Source of the DNA: Hymenopus coronatus
Taxonomy: Eukaryota; Arthropoda; Insecta; Mantodea; Hymenopodidae
Reading direction: 5' to 3'
Assembly: GCA_030762935.1 (NCBI GenBank)
Contig: CM060883.1
Coordinates: forward strand, 93,175,501-93,239,500
Length of the DNA stretch: 64,000 nucleotides
In this document: positions 45,368 to 55,901 of the stretch, piece by piece
Layout of the letters: each line of letters starts with the position of its first letter
How positions within the stretch are numbered: position 1 is the first letter of the stretch
Notes under the pieces: generated by a model
Database searches by the model: none
Told to the model about the DNA's origin: nothing
The model's input: only the letters and a program-made list of their open reading frames with translations
Position numbers and translations under genes: made by a program

Positions 45368-45785
45368 TTATACAAAAATAATTTCGAGAACATAATACAT
45401 GCTGGTTAAACCTTACACTTGATTTTGAAAGATGGCTACAGATTAGTTTTATGATGTTCTATGTGATTCCATGTTAAACACTTGTATTAATTTTATTTTT
45501 TGACGTCAATTTCACAAACATTGTGATTTAAATTTAAGAGACCGTTATAGTGGGGATGGAAAAACTTAAACTCGCATTGTTTTGTTGTCTGACTGGTTTC
45601 GAGAACTATCTATACTGTTGGCAACTGTTGTGTGTTGGTTGTTTGTGTTGACATCTACTGGTGGGGTGATGTACTTCCATAAGTAGTGAAACAACTCATT
45701 TGATCACAGTAGCTCATTGACATTACGTTTATCATTTTATATCATTAAACACACGCACATGCATACTTCCAGACTTTGTTGGGGA
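45368..45785. other. No gene seen
   Basis: AT-rich spacer without a recognised family. Confidence 0.45.
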
Positions 45786-45845
45786 CAGGGAATTGAACCC
45801 AGGTGAGAAATCGCTGACCACTTGACCACAAAAGCAGTCTAAGAG
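45786..45845 (-). repeat. tRNA-like SINE head
   Basis: On the minus strand TGTGGTCAAGTGGTCAGCG (A-box region) and GGGTTCAATTCCC (B-box) are spaced as in tRNA genes. Pairing of the outer stem is not visible, so I call it a SINE head or tRNA pseudogene. Confidence 0.5.
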
Positions 45846-46738
45846 GTGTTTTTGTTTCTCGATTAAAATTTTTTCCCAATATCCAGCTCTGCTTTAAAAG
45901 TGTAATGTTTGGTGGTCCAGAAGTGGTGTAAAACTGCAGGTTTCTCCATCTGTTTGTATTTGATAAGTCTCATGTGTTCCTTAAATCTGGTCTCTAAGTT
46001 TCCTGTATAGATTTTGTTACATCCTTAGCAACTTGTGCTCTTTTGTCCTGCTGTATTGGGTCCTTCAAATTATTACAAAGTAACTTTTCAAGACTGCATT
46101 TATTTCGTGGATCTAATCAGATGTGTTGTTTGAAGGTGTTATGTAATTTTTAGCAAATGTTAGGGTGAAAGTAAATTTTTTGAAACTTACTTTGGTTTCA
46201 TGCTGGGGCAGTTTGTGGTATCCTTGGTGAGCTTCTGTTTTATCAACTTTGTTATTTTCTTGTTGATTGGTTTGTGGAAGCCATTGTTTATTCCTGTGTT
46301 GACTATGTAGCATTCTTCTGTAAATGGTGTCTACACCAATCTGTGGGTTAAAACTATTTAACCATGCTTGTATGGAGCTGGTTTGAAACTATTGTTTTTT
46401 ATGTAGTTTTCCAAATGAGCCATTTCTGTAAATACCAAATTTATCTTTGCTTCCTGATTTACTGCACTTTTATATCTAGAAAGAGTGGCGTACCTGCATT
46501 TTTAATTTCCATTATAAATTGAATAGCTCTGTTTTGTAAATTGAGCAACTTAATAGTTTTGAATGATTTTTTTCAGACACTATAGCAAAAATGTCCTCCA
46601 CATATTTATACATGACAGAAAGTAGGTGGTGAAGTTGCTCATGAAAATGAGCAAGGAAAGCTGAAATTGCTGTAGTCTGTTGATAGTATGTGTTGCAAAC
46701 TTCTGTGAGGTGCAACAAGTTGTACGTGAGCCATTTTT

Positions 46739-48497
46739 ATAGTACATAGTGTATAGAGAAGGTGTTGTATTGCACCCAAAAATTCCAAACCGAGATTTCA
46801 CCAGAAATACATGTTTTGGGACCCCAGAGTAAAAAAAAGCACTTTTAGAAAATGTGTGTGTGCCTGTGAGCAGCATAGCTCAAAAACGAAAAGTCAATTA
46901 AGTTCCAAACTTGGTAATTAAGTCAAGTATCTTCCAAGGATGCAACACAAAGATTTTCAAGAAAATCCCCCCAACCCCAAACTACCCTTTATATGGAACA
47001 TTATTTGAAAATTTTTATTTTCTCAAAAATGGCTCTAATGATTTTGATTAAAATACTTTATGTTTAAGATATTTTTGTGACAAACAAAATATATATCTTG
47101 AATGTTTTGGGAGTACCCCTGAAGGCCTCATCATTCTGGATGACTTTTATATAACTGGTAAACCATAAGAGAAAACTTACCACACAAAAAAGTAGAGCTC
47201 ATTAAACACACAATTTGTCATATACTTTTTTTTTACTTTCTCCATACGCACTATGTACATAGTGTATAGAGAAAGTATTGCACTCCAGCAAAAAATTCGA
47301 TACTGAGATTTTGCCGGAAATATATGTTTTAGGGTCTCCAATATCCAAAAAAAGCATTTTCACAAAAAGGTCTGTGTGTGTGTGTCTGTGAACACGATAA
47401 CTAAAAACGAAAAGTCGGTAAAATATCAAACTTGGTATTTAAGTTTAGTATCTTCCAGGGATGCGACATGAAGATTTTGAGAAAAATCCCCCCACCCCCA
47501 ACTACCCTTTACATGGAACTTTTTTCAAAAATTTTGATTTTCTCAAAAATGGCTCTAATGATTTTGATTAAAATTTCGTATAAAATGACAAATAAAATGT
47601 ATATCTTGAATTTTCTGGGAATAGCCTCTGAAGAGTAGTTTATTCTGGATGAATTTTACTAAATTTTGAATAACTGCTAAACCGTAAGAGATGGGCAAAA
47701 ACTTACTACACAAAAAATGTAGAACACATTAAAACACACAATTTATGTTACATACATTTTTTTCGTGGAGTTCGTCGTTTTTGTGACATTCCTTATTTTT
47801 GGTTTCTGCTATGAAAAACGTTTACCTTTCTCATATTTTAACTTGTCAACTCCTATCCATATAGACAAAGGAACTTCATTGACATAGCAACCAGCTTTTG
47901 ACTATCACTTTAACCTACGGTTGTCCTTTATTTCGCTTCTACTTACAAGGAAGCGAGTAATTAGACTATTTCTACTATTTTTTTCTGATTAGCATAAAGT
48001 AAATAGAAGTATAAGCTTTTTAAGAATTATTTGTTGCAGGGATTTTGCAAAAAAATCTTTTGAGATATTCTGAATTATTGGTTTCAATTTTAGCCACTTA
48101 AATTTTTCTCAAACGGGAAGACATTTTTCTTCTGGTTTTTCATTTGTTTACTCCTGACAAGCAAAGAGATTAGAATTTCAATTGTTTCACATAGCGACCA
48201 GATATTAAAGTACAAGATTATCACTTTAGCCTGTGCATTTTCTTATTTCTCTTCTACTTAGAGGGAAGCTCGTAATGCTACTTATGTAGATCTTGATTAG
48301 CATGATATAGATAACAGATAAAGGTTTTGAATAAAAGGTTTGGTTACCAAACAGCTTCTACTTTCATGGAACCAAGTAATAAGGACAATTTCTGCTAATG
48401 TTTATCTCGATTATCATGATGTAGATAGAAGAATAAGTTTTTTCAAAATAATTTGTTACAGAGCTGTAGAAAAGGTCATGTGAATGGAAAAAATCAA
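46739..48497 (+). repeat. FX repeat (outer copy) with ATTTTT on both sides, inside a PLE
   Basis: ATTTTT lies at 46733-46738 and at 48498-48503. The left half (46739-47234) runs to the CATATAC position, is interrupted by another FX copy, and resumes at about 48048 with GAGATATTCTGAATTATTGG through the doubled terminal segment to 48497. A related plus-strand PLE copy has a single AAAAAAT at 50727-50733, the uninterrupted site. Confidence 0.82.
47235..48046 (+). repeat. FX repeat (inner copy) nested in an FX repeat
   Basis: It starts ACTTTCTCCATACGCACTAT after a run of nine T and carries the clearest palindrome of the family (47235-47274). It loses its last ~35 bases before the outer copy resumes. 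Confidence 0.8.
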
Positions 48498-49405
48498 ATT
48501 TTTGAATTTGGCATAGAAGTATGGATATTGGGAAAACAGCTGTGACATTTATCTTTTGGTTTCAGTTCTGTGTGTTCTATTTTTCTAATGAAGTCCTAGG
48601 AATTCCTGATGCTTAAACTATTGTACTTTGGTTGTGAAGTGAATTTCTGTGTCAAAAATATGGCTAAATTATAAGTAGGGGAATTAATATTATTAATCAT
48701 AGGTCTCATTTTGTTGCCCTGGGTTATTGATTTTTGGTAATGCATACAATAATGTATGGTTTGCTTTTTATTTTTGACTTATCTTATTCTTTGTTATGAT
48801 TTTAACTTCGTTCAAGATCCTGGTTGAAATCTTTTATTTGAGAATTTGGTGGATCTGATTTTATTCTGTAAATATTTCTCCTTCTGAAAGGTTTTCCATC
48901 CTGACAGTGTAATCCTCTTTGGCTAGTATAATTAGTTTGCCACTTTTATCCACTTTTGTGTGTGTGTGCGCTTGTCTGAGAAATTATATATTTTGGCTTG
49001 AACGTCTTCAAGGATTGCTGCGCTTCTTTTTGATTTGTTTATTAGGTATTTTCATCTACAAGATTTGTGGAAATATCAATGTCTGCAATTAACTCCTGTA
49101 CTTTGCTTTGGTTGACTGTTTCTGGGTTAGTGGGATTGTTTTTTTTTTTTTTTTTTTTTTTTTTGATGTCTTTGCTTTTGTTTCTGAATCAAGTTTTTGA
49201 CACAGAAATTCACTCTGCTACCAAAGTACAAGTGTGGTTTGATAGGTTCTCAGAATCACCACAAGAGGTCAGACCTGGTGCCACGAGTTGTTCACATGAT
49301 ATTCATTGGACTGTTGCTGTAAACACGTGTCATGACTGTGCTCTGGGAAGACAGCTGTAGTGGTCATGCAGCTCTATTGTTGTTCCCGCATAGTGATTTG
49401 AGAAG

Positions 49406-50530
49406 ATGGAAAAAAATCAACATTCAAGCAGTGATTAAGTATTTCGTAAAGAAAGGTATGAAAGTAAAGGCCATTCATGCCGATTTTCTGAATACACTGG
49501 AGGACTGCGCCTTCATATTCAACTATTGCCTAGTGGACAAACAAATTTATATTTGGTCAGGAGAGCTTAGATTGGCTATCCAAGATGTGTCACTACCCCA
49601 GAAATCATTGCAAAAGTGCACAGAGTGGTGTGGAGGATCACTGATTGAAAGTGTGTGAAATTGCTTAAGCTTGCCAGATGTCTTCTGAAAGGTTATATCA
49701 CATTGCGACTGAAGAATAAGATATGAAAAAGAGTGCCGCGACTCTTGACACTGGATCAAAAACGCATGAGAATGGAAGTATCAGAACATATCAGAACCTG
49801 TTTTAGGAGCAATGAACAAGATTTTTTGTGTCAGTTTGTGACCACAGATGAAACTTGGGTCCACTACTATACCCCAGAGTCAAAACTGTGGAAGCATGTT
49901 GATTCTCCAAAGAAAAAGACAATTCTTTTGGCCAAAAAGGTCATGGCATCAGTTTTCTGGGATGTGAAGGAGATTCTGTTTGTAGATTATCTCTCCAGTG
50001 GGCAAACAATTACTGGAGAGTATTATGTTAACCTCCTGGAACAATTACAACAAAATATACTTGAAAAAATGCCAGGTTTTATCAAGGAAGATAGTCATCT
50101 TCCATCAAGACAATGCATGTCCATACACATGCCAGGTTTTATCAAGGAAGATAGTCATCTTCCATCAAGACAATGCATGTCCATACACATGCCAGGTTTT
50201 ATCAAGGAAGATAGTCATCTTCCATCAAGACAATGCACGTCCATACACATGTGCCAACGCCATTGCAAAACTACATGAACTAAGGTATGATTAGTTGCTA
50301 TTCCTATTTTATTTGCCTGATATGGCTCCATCGGACTTCCGTCTCTTCCCAAAGATGAAAATTTTACTTGGTGGATGAAGATTAGCTTCAACTGAAAGAG
50401 TTGATAGCTGGAGTTGACAACTGTTTTGCAGGCCTGGAGGAATATCATTTTTGGGATGGGATCAAGGCAATTGGAACATCACTAGACCAAGTGCATTAAT
50501 CTACAAGGAAACTATAATGAAAAGTTAAAA
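49406..50530 (+). pseudogene. Mariner transposase remnant with a triplicated catalytic block
   Basis: ATG at 49406 opens MEKNQHSSSD-type sequence and, in the next frame, NIQAVIKYFVKKGMK and IHADFLNTLED. The middle is frameshifted. From 49733 it reads PRLLTLDQKRMRMEVSEHIR, FVTTDETWVHYYTPESK (first D) and KVMASVFWDVKEILFVDYL. At 50071-50250 a 60-bp unit holding KIVIFHQDNACPYT or NARPYT (second D) is present three times in frame. Downstream is MAPSDFRLF (third D) and a frameshifted C-terminus. A frame break lies just before the repeats. Confidence 0.82.
50071..50250 (+). repeat. Three exact-length 60-bp tandem copies inside a transposase
   Basis: Copies start at 50071, 50131 and 50191 with GCCAGGTTTTATCAAGGAAG. 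The first two are identical; the third differs by one base (CGT for TGT in the arginine codon). The unit is exactly 20 codons. Confidence 0.97.
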
Positions 50531-50880
50531 AAAGAAATAGGTACTTTTTTTTCTGTTCTGTTCTGAGAATTTATCGAATCACCCTCATACAATAGTTTAA
50601 ATAACATCAGGAATTCCTGAAACTTAAATAGAACACACAGAACGGAAACCAGAAGATAAATTGGTATCCTTCCATGTCAAAGGCCTTTTCCCAAGTATCC
50701 CATTACTTGAACTTCTATGCAAGCTTAAAAAATAGCTTCACTTTCAAGTACTATCAAACAGACCTCAGGTTTAGCTATGAGCAATCCTCTTCTACCTTTC
50801 CTTGCTTAATTTTCATGAGCAACTTGAAAACCCACTTGACCTGCTTTCCAAACATATACAAAGTTCGGTACATATAGATA

Positions 50881-51089
50881 GATACCCTTCTAAGTATGTT
50901 TAGAAAAGGAACCTATGGACTGCGGCACTTTGTTTCAGTACAAGAAGGATATTAGTGGAAAGAGTGGATGTAAGTAGGCTTGTGCAAATAATAAGCCATT
51001 CAGTTTTACATACATTTGTGCTCTTATTGTGCAGGCAAGAAGAAACTAAACATAACAAAAACGAAAGTTCAAACACTCACCCAACTTAA
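50881..51089. other. No gene seen
   Basis: Short spacer between the PLE fragment and the next transposon remnant. Confidence 0.4.
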
Positions 51090-52210
51090 AAAAAACAGAC
51101 AATTGGTCCAGTTGGTTGTCTTATCACATCAACAAGTGCTGGAACACGTCCATTGACTTCCAGACAAGAAGCGCATCGCCGTCCTGGCAATTCGTGCTAC
51201 AAGACTTTACTCTGTGTCAACAGCAGTTTCACAAACCATTACCGTTATGTGGCCCCACAAAAAGAAATCCATTGGCGTCAAATCAGGAGAGCGTGGTGGC
51301 CAGGCAGTGGGTCCACCTCAACTTATCCAACAATTACAGAATGTAGCTGTCAGTAGTTGCGTAGGTGATTCTCAAAATGAGCTGGTGCCCCATCTTGCTG
51401 AAACCACATGTACATTCTGATGTTGAGAGGAAAGTGCTGCAGTAACTCAGGCAGAACGTGTTGAAGAAATACTAAATAATTATTGGCATTCAGTCGATTT
51501 GGCAAAATTTATAATCCCACAAGGAAGACCTCTACAATCCCTGCCCAGACATTGACACTAAGTCGCTGTTAATGTGATGGCACAATTGTGGCATGGGGGT
51601 TTTCGAAGCACCATATATGAGAATTGCGGGAATTGAATATCCTCTCATGAGTGAAGCATGATTCATCCGTGAACAATACACGGCTTGCAAACTGTGATTG
51701 GGGTATGCATTTGTTCAAATACCAATTACAGAGGTTCACTCGGAGTGCATAGTCACCTGGTGTAAGAACATGGACTCACTCAAGATGATATGGATGCAAT
51801 AACATTTCCTGCAAAATTCTCGAGATCGTGACATGGCCAGTATAAAAGTGACCTGCAATCCCTCGAGTACTCAACGATGGATTATTCGCTTCCCACTGCA
51901 CCGCTTCCTCAAGTTCAGATATTCACACAACACGCCTCTGTCCTTGTCCATCTGCTCGCCTGTGTAATGACCCTCATTCGCTTAGTCTCTTATGAATACT
52001 GGCAAAGTCGTATGGTGAGGAAACTGACAGTGTGGAAATTTTTCCTGGTAAAGCCTTTGCGCCAAACGACCACATGTTAATGCCTCACTGTAAACCAAAT
52101 GCATATCTGCCCATTCATACCATCTGTAACGTTCCATGTCTTCCCAAACGTTACTGCTCTGTTCACAATGAAAGATGCATTACAACTGAAGCAGTATGTA
52201 GAGTAACACT
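51090..52210 (-). pseudogene. DUF4817-type DDE transposase remnant
   Basis: Minus strand. The N-terminal part near 52000-52180 gives MGRYAFGLQ and a HKRLSE end (DUF4817-like region). Then FASRVLFTDESCFTHERIFN (first catalytic D in FTDES), ENPHATIV, LSVNVWAGIVEVFLVG, NANNYLVFLQHVLPELLQHF and MWFQQDGAPAHF (second D). The third motif is missing after a frameshift. The order is that of a widespread insect family of the IS630/Tc1 type. A plus-strand relative is at 13530. Confidence 0.75.
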
Positions 52211-52502
52211 TAGAAGGGGCAGACTGCGAAGTAAACAAACATGCTGTAAACGGTACCGTATTCTAGTGAGCTCTGGAAGTAAGCAAACCTAGTGATAATA
52301 CTAATAACAAGTGCCTCTTAGACTGACACGGGATTACTGTTTTCTCCAATTCTTTCCTATTAATATCCATCTTGCACTGAAAGCCCATCTTCGCAGCCCA
52401 TAGGTTTCTTGACAAAATATGATATATATCTGTGTGTGTGGATAATATTTTTACAATAGTACTTGAAAAATTCATCTGAAAAAAAAATGTAAATGGCGTG
52501 TT
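52211..52502. other. No gene seen
   Basis: Spacer; no family recognised. Confidence 0.4.
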
Positions 52503-52691
52503 ATTTATGGATGCTCTTTAACTACTGTGGTTCTCAGCATCCCATTCTAAATTAGGTATGAAAGACTTTAATTTTGCTCAGAGGCCTCTCTATCAGGCTT
52601 GAGGTTCTTTTACAGCCGTAAATCTATGACACGGGATCAACGGCTTTACTTCCCTTCTGAAGGAAGCCATGCTAATGATTTTTACACCCGA
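52503..52691 (-). repeat. SINE family D, copy 3, truncated at a minisatellite
   Basis: It matches 24745-24935 almost throughout (CTACTGTGGTTCTCAGCATC, AGAGGCCTCTCTATC, CTGAAGGAAGCCATGCT, GATTTTTACACCC). It stops exactly where the 48-bp array starts; the tRNA-like head is missing. Confidence 0.8.
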
Positions 52692-54565
52692 TGAGCAATT
52701 GTACGTTTCCAGTATAAACCTCCTCCTTGCCTAGTGGAATGAGCAATAGTACGTTTCCAGTATAAACCTCCTCCTTGCCTAGTGGAATGAGCAATAGTAC
52801 GTTTCCAGTATAAACCTCCTCCTTGCCAGGTCGGATGAGCAATAGTACGTTTTCAGTATAAACCTTCTCCTTGCCAGGTGGAATGAGCAATAGTACGTCT
52901 CCAGTATAAACCTCCTCCTTGCCTAGTGGAATGAGCAATAGTACGTTTCCAGTATAAACCTTCTCCTTGCCAGGTGGAATGAGCAATAGTACGTTTTCAG
53001 TATAAACCTCCTCCTTGACAGGTGGGATGAGTAATAGTACGTCTCCAGTATAAACCTCCTCCTTGCCAGGTGGGATGAGCAATAGTACGCCTCCAGTATA
53101 AACCTCCTCCTTGCCAGGTCGGATGAGCAATAGTACGTTTCCAGTATAAAACTTCTCCTTGCCAGGTGGGATGAGCAATAGTACGTCTCCAGTATAAAAC
53201 TTCTCCTTGCCAGGTGGGATGAGCAATAGTACGTTTCCAGTATAAAACTTCTCCTTGCCAGGTGGGATGAGCAATAGTACGCCTCCAGTATAAAACTTCT
53301 CCTTGCCAGGTGGGATGAGCAATAGTACGTTTCCAGTATAAAACTTCTCCTTGCCAGGTGGGATGAGCAATAGTACGTTTCCAGTATAAAACTTCTCCTT
53401 GCCAGGTGGGATGAGCAATAGTACGTTTCCAGTATAAAACTTCTCCTTGCCAGGTGGGATGAGCAATAGTACGTCTCCAGTATAAAACTTCTCCTTGCCA
53501 GGTGGGATGAGCAATAGTACGTTTCCAGTATAAACCTCCTCCTTGCCAGGTGGGATGAGCAATAGTACGTTTCCAGTATAAAACTTCTCCTTGCCAGGTG
53601 GGATGAGCAATAGTACGTTTCCAGTATAAAACTTCTCCTTGCCAGGTGGGATGAGCAATAGTACGTCTCCAGTATAAAACTTCTCCTTGCCAGGTGGGAT
53701 GAGCAATAGTACGTCTCCAGTATAAACCTCCTCCTTGCCTAGTGAAATGAGCAATAGTAAGTTTTCAGTATAAACCTCCTCCTTGCCTAGTGGAATGAGC
53801 AATAGTAAGTTTTCAGTATAAACCTCCTCCTTGCCAGGTGGGATGAGTAATAGTACGTCTCCAGTTAAAAACTTCCTCCTTGCCAGGTCGGATAAGTAAT
53901 AGTGTGTCTCCAGTATAAACCTCCTCCTTGCCAGGTCGGATGAGCAATAGTATGTTTCCAGTATAAACCTCCTCCTTGCCAGGTCGGATGAGCAATAGTA
54001 TGTTTCCAGTATAAACCTCCTCCTTGCCTAGTGGGATAAGCAATAGTATATCTCCAGTATAAACCTCCTCCTTGCCAGGTGGGATGAGCAATAGTACGTC
54101 TCCAGTATAAACCTCCCCCTTGCCAGGTGGGATGAGCAATAGTATGCCTCCAGTATAAACCTCCCCCTTGCCAGGTCGGATGAGCAATAGTATGTCTCCA
54201 GTATAAACCTCCTCCTTGCCAGGTCGGATTAGCAGTTGTACGTTTCCAGTATAAACCTCCTCCTTGCCAGGTCGGATGAGCAATATTACATTTCCAGTAT
54301 AAACCTCCTCCTTGCCAGGTCGGATGAGCAATAGTACATCTCCAGTATAAACCTCCTCCTTGCCAGGTCGAATGAGCAATAGTATGTCTCCAGTATAAAC
54401 CTCCTCCTTGCCAGGTCGGATGAGCAATATTACATCTCCAGTATAAACCTCCTCCTTGCCAGGTCGGATGAGCAATATTACATCTCCAGTATAAACCTCC
54501 TCCTTGCCAGGTGGGATGAGCATTAGTATGTCTCCAATATGAATCTACTCCTTGCCCGGTGGGAT
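52692..54565. repeat. 48-bp minisatellite, about 39 units
   Basis: The unit is GAGCAATAGTACGTTTCCAG followed by TATAAACCTCCTCCTTGCCA and GGTGGGAT. Variants alternate at few positions: CCTCCTCC against ACTTCTCC, GTGGGAT against GTCGGAT, CTAGTGGAAT, and TACG against TATG. Similar variants cluster: ACTTCTCC units mainly at 53140-53690 and GTCGGAT units mainly at 53880-54520. The unit is a multiple of three, so long open frames appear in more than one frame on the minus strand; they are by-products. A one-base change of phase occurs near 53865. Confidence 0.97.
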
Positions 54566-55901
54566 TAGCAGTAGCATTACTTATGCCCCACAGAGCTGAC
54601 CAGCTTTTTAATGGTTTTAGGCAAGGAAGCAGTTGCATTGACTATATATTATAATGACTTCATAATTGTAAACTTCTAACCATGATCTTAGGTTACATGG
54701 CCACTACAAGACTTCCATTGTTACACAAGAAATTAATTTGCTGGCATATCCAGCAAGCCAATATGATCAAGAATACATGCATACTCCAGTAATGCCAGAG
54801 GTATGTAAAACATGCTGGGAAGCGTAGATGCGCAGCATGATGGGATGGTAGTTGTACAGATCACTAAGGCTCTTTAAGTGCACTAAAGGAATCACTCATA
54901 AGGCAGTCGCCCAAATATTGACAGCTAACATGCAAATGGCTCTGCATATTGGATACAGATCTGCACATACTGAAAGAATAAACAATGCATCTGTAATCTA
55001 ACCTAATGAGATCAGTGCATGATAAAATTGCAGCAAGTCTCTCCGATCCATTTCCCAAGATTTGCTACTTAGTATCCATAAAATATTCAGAGAATGGTTC
55101 CATCACACTTTTAGCTGCGCTATATCTGATGATCAACACAGGAGTGCACTGTTTGATTTTAAAGTTGTCTTGTGGATGGAGTTCAGTTTTTGCAAAAATA
55201 TTCTTGCCTCTTTATCACTGTGACTTCTACTCTATTACTCAACAGGTGGGACATTAACATTTTTTAAATGTTGAGCTCTTGCACCAAGAAAGAATTTTGT
55301 CAAAACCAGTTGTACAGCCTGTACCAAAAGCTTGTAACACCGTATTTATGGTAAGACTAGGTAGATGCATAAAGAAGAATGTGAGATCATTTCATGGGGT
55401 AAAACAACAATGAAACAAGAGGAGGAAGGGCTCTCATGATTGAATGGGGAGGATAATCCTAAGATATTTAACTAATTCAGGCTGAACTATTTTGGCACAT
55501 TTTATACTGCGTTGGAAAAAATGTGAAGCAAGATTCATTTTTGTATCAAATTTGCATCAGCTTTATTGCTAATGGAAAATGCAACAGCACATATACCCAG
55601 GAGTAGTAGACTACACACATATTAGATGGGTTCACCAACATGGGAATGAGGGTTCATAGCTTCGATTGTGCAGGCAACCTGCAGCATAAAGGAAGAATTC
55701 ACAGTGTGATCTGTTCAGGGCATATTGTTCTGCTCATTGCAATGAAAGATGCTACCAATTGTTATATCTTGTGTATAAACTTGTTCATATAAAAATATCT
55801 TGAACAACTGCTAATAAATAAGTAATTTCATTTTATATTTAAAAACAGAATTTTTACAGAATTTTGTTTTGTTCATCATTGAAAAAGAAGAACTTGAATT
55901 A
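54566..55901. other. Intron 3: no firm gene
   Basis: A stretch at 54695-54790 is open and looks exon-like (GHYKTSIVTQEINLLAYPAS then YDQEYMHTPVMPE, ending at GTATGT), but it does not fit the PCGF frame or family. The rest is unassigned AT-rich DNA. Confidence 0.4.

Larger units (their letters stand above)
45870..49140 (-). pseudogene. Penelope-like element, old copy split by nested FX repeats
   Basis: Minus strand. The N-terminal part at 48510-49140 holds VQELIADIDISTNLVDENT, KPFRRRNIYRIKSDPPNSQIK and a decayed YGLPKI-like segment. The RT then continues below the FX block at 46720 with WLTYNLLHLTEV, FLAHFHEQLHHLLSVMYKYV and EDIFAIVS (YVDD changed to YVED). The endonuclease end at about 45900-46050 reads NLETRFKEHMRLIKYKQMEK and AVLHHFW. 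Removing 46739-48497 restores codon order (QIQKWLT). Frames are heavily broken. Confidence 0.72.
49229..50587 (+). mobile_element. Mariner transposon with TIRs and TA duplication, inside a PLE
   Basis: TA at 49227-49228 and 50588-50589 flanks 1359 bp. The left end (GGTTTGATAGGTTCTCAGAA) and the reverse complement of the right end (GATTCGATAAATTCTCAGAA) are matching inverted repeats. The empty site AAAGTACAATAG is preserved in the minus-strand PLE copy near 48620. Confidence 0.85.
49190..50880 (+). pseudogene. Penelope-like element fragment interrupted by a mariner
   Basis: FLTQKFT at about 49195-49228 is continued after the mariner at 50588 by the same codons seen in the minus-strand copy (48600-48660). 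Then come DKLVSFHVKGLFPSIPLLEL (RT motif A with D changed to H) and FHEQLENPLDLL. Frames are decayed. It stands head-to-head with the minus-strand PLE ending at 49140; a 24-base T run at 49141-49164 separates them. Confidence 0.68.

Noticed and set aside
52692..54565. CRISPR-like array
   Set aside because: Units are directly tandem with no unique spacers, and the window is eukaryotic.
52672..54638. Open frames of 376, 236 and 257 codons on the minus strand, made of 16-residue repeats
   Set aside because: The repeat unit is 48 bp, so any frame free of stops in one unit stays open. Two different frames are open over the same array, which argues against selection for a protein.
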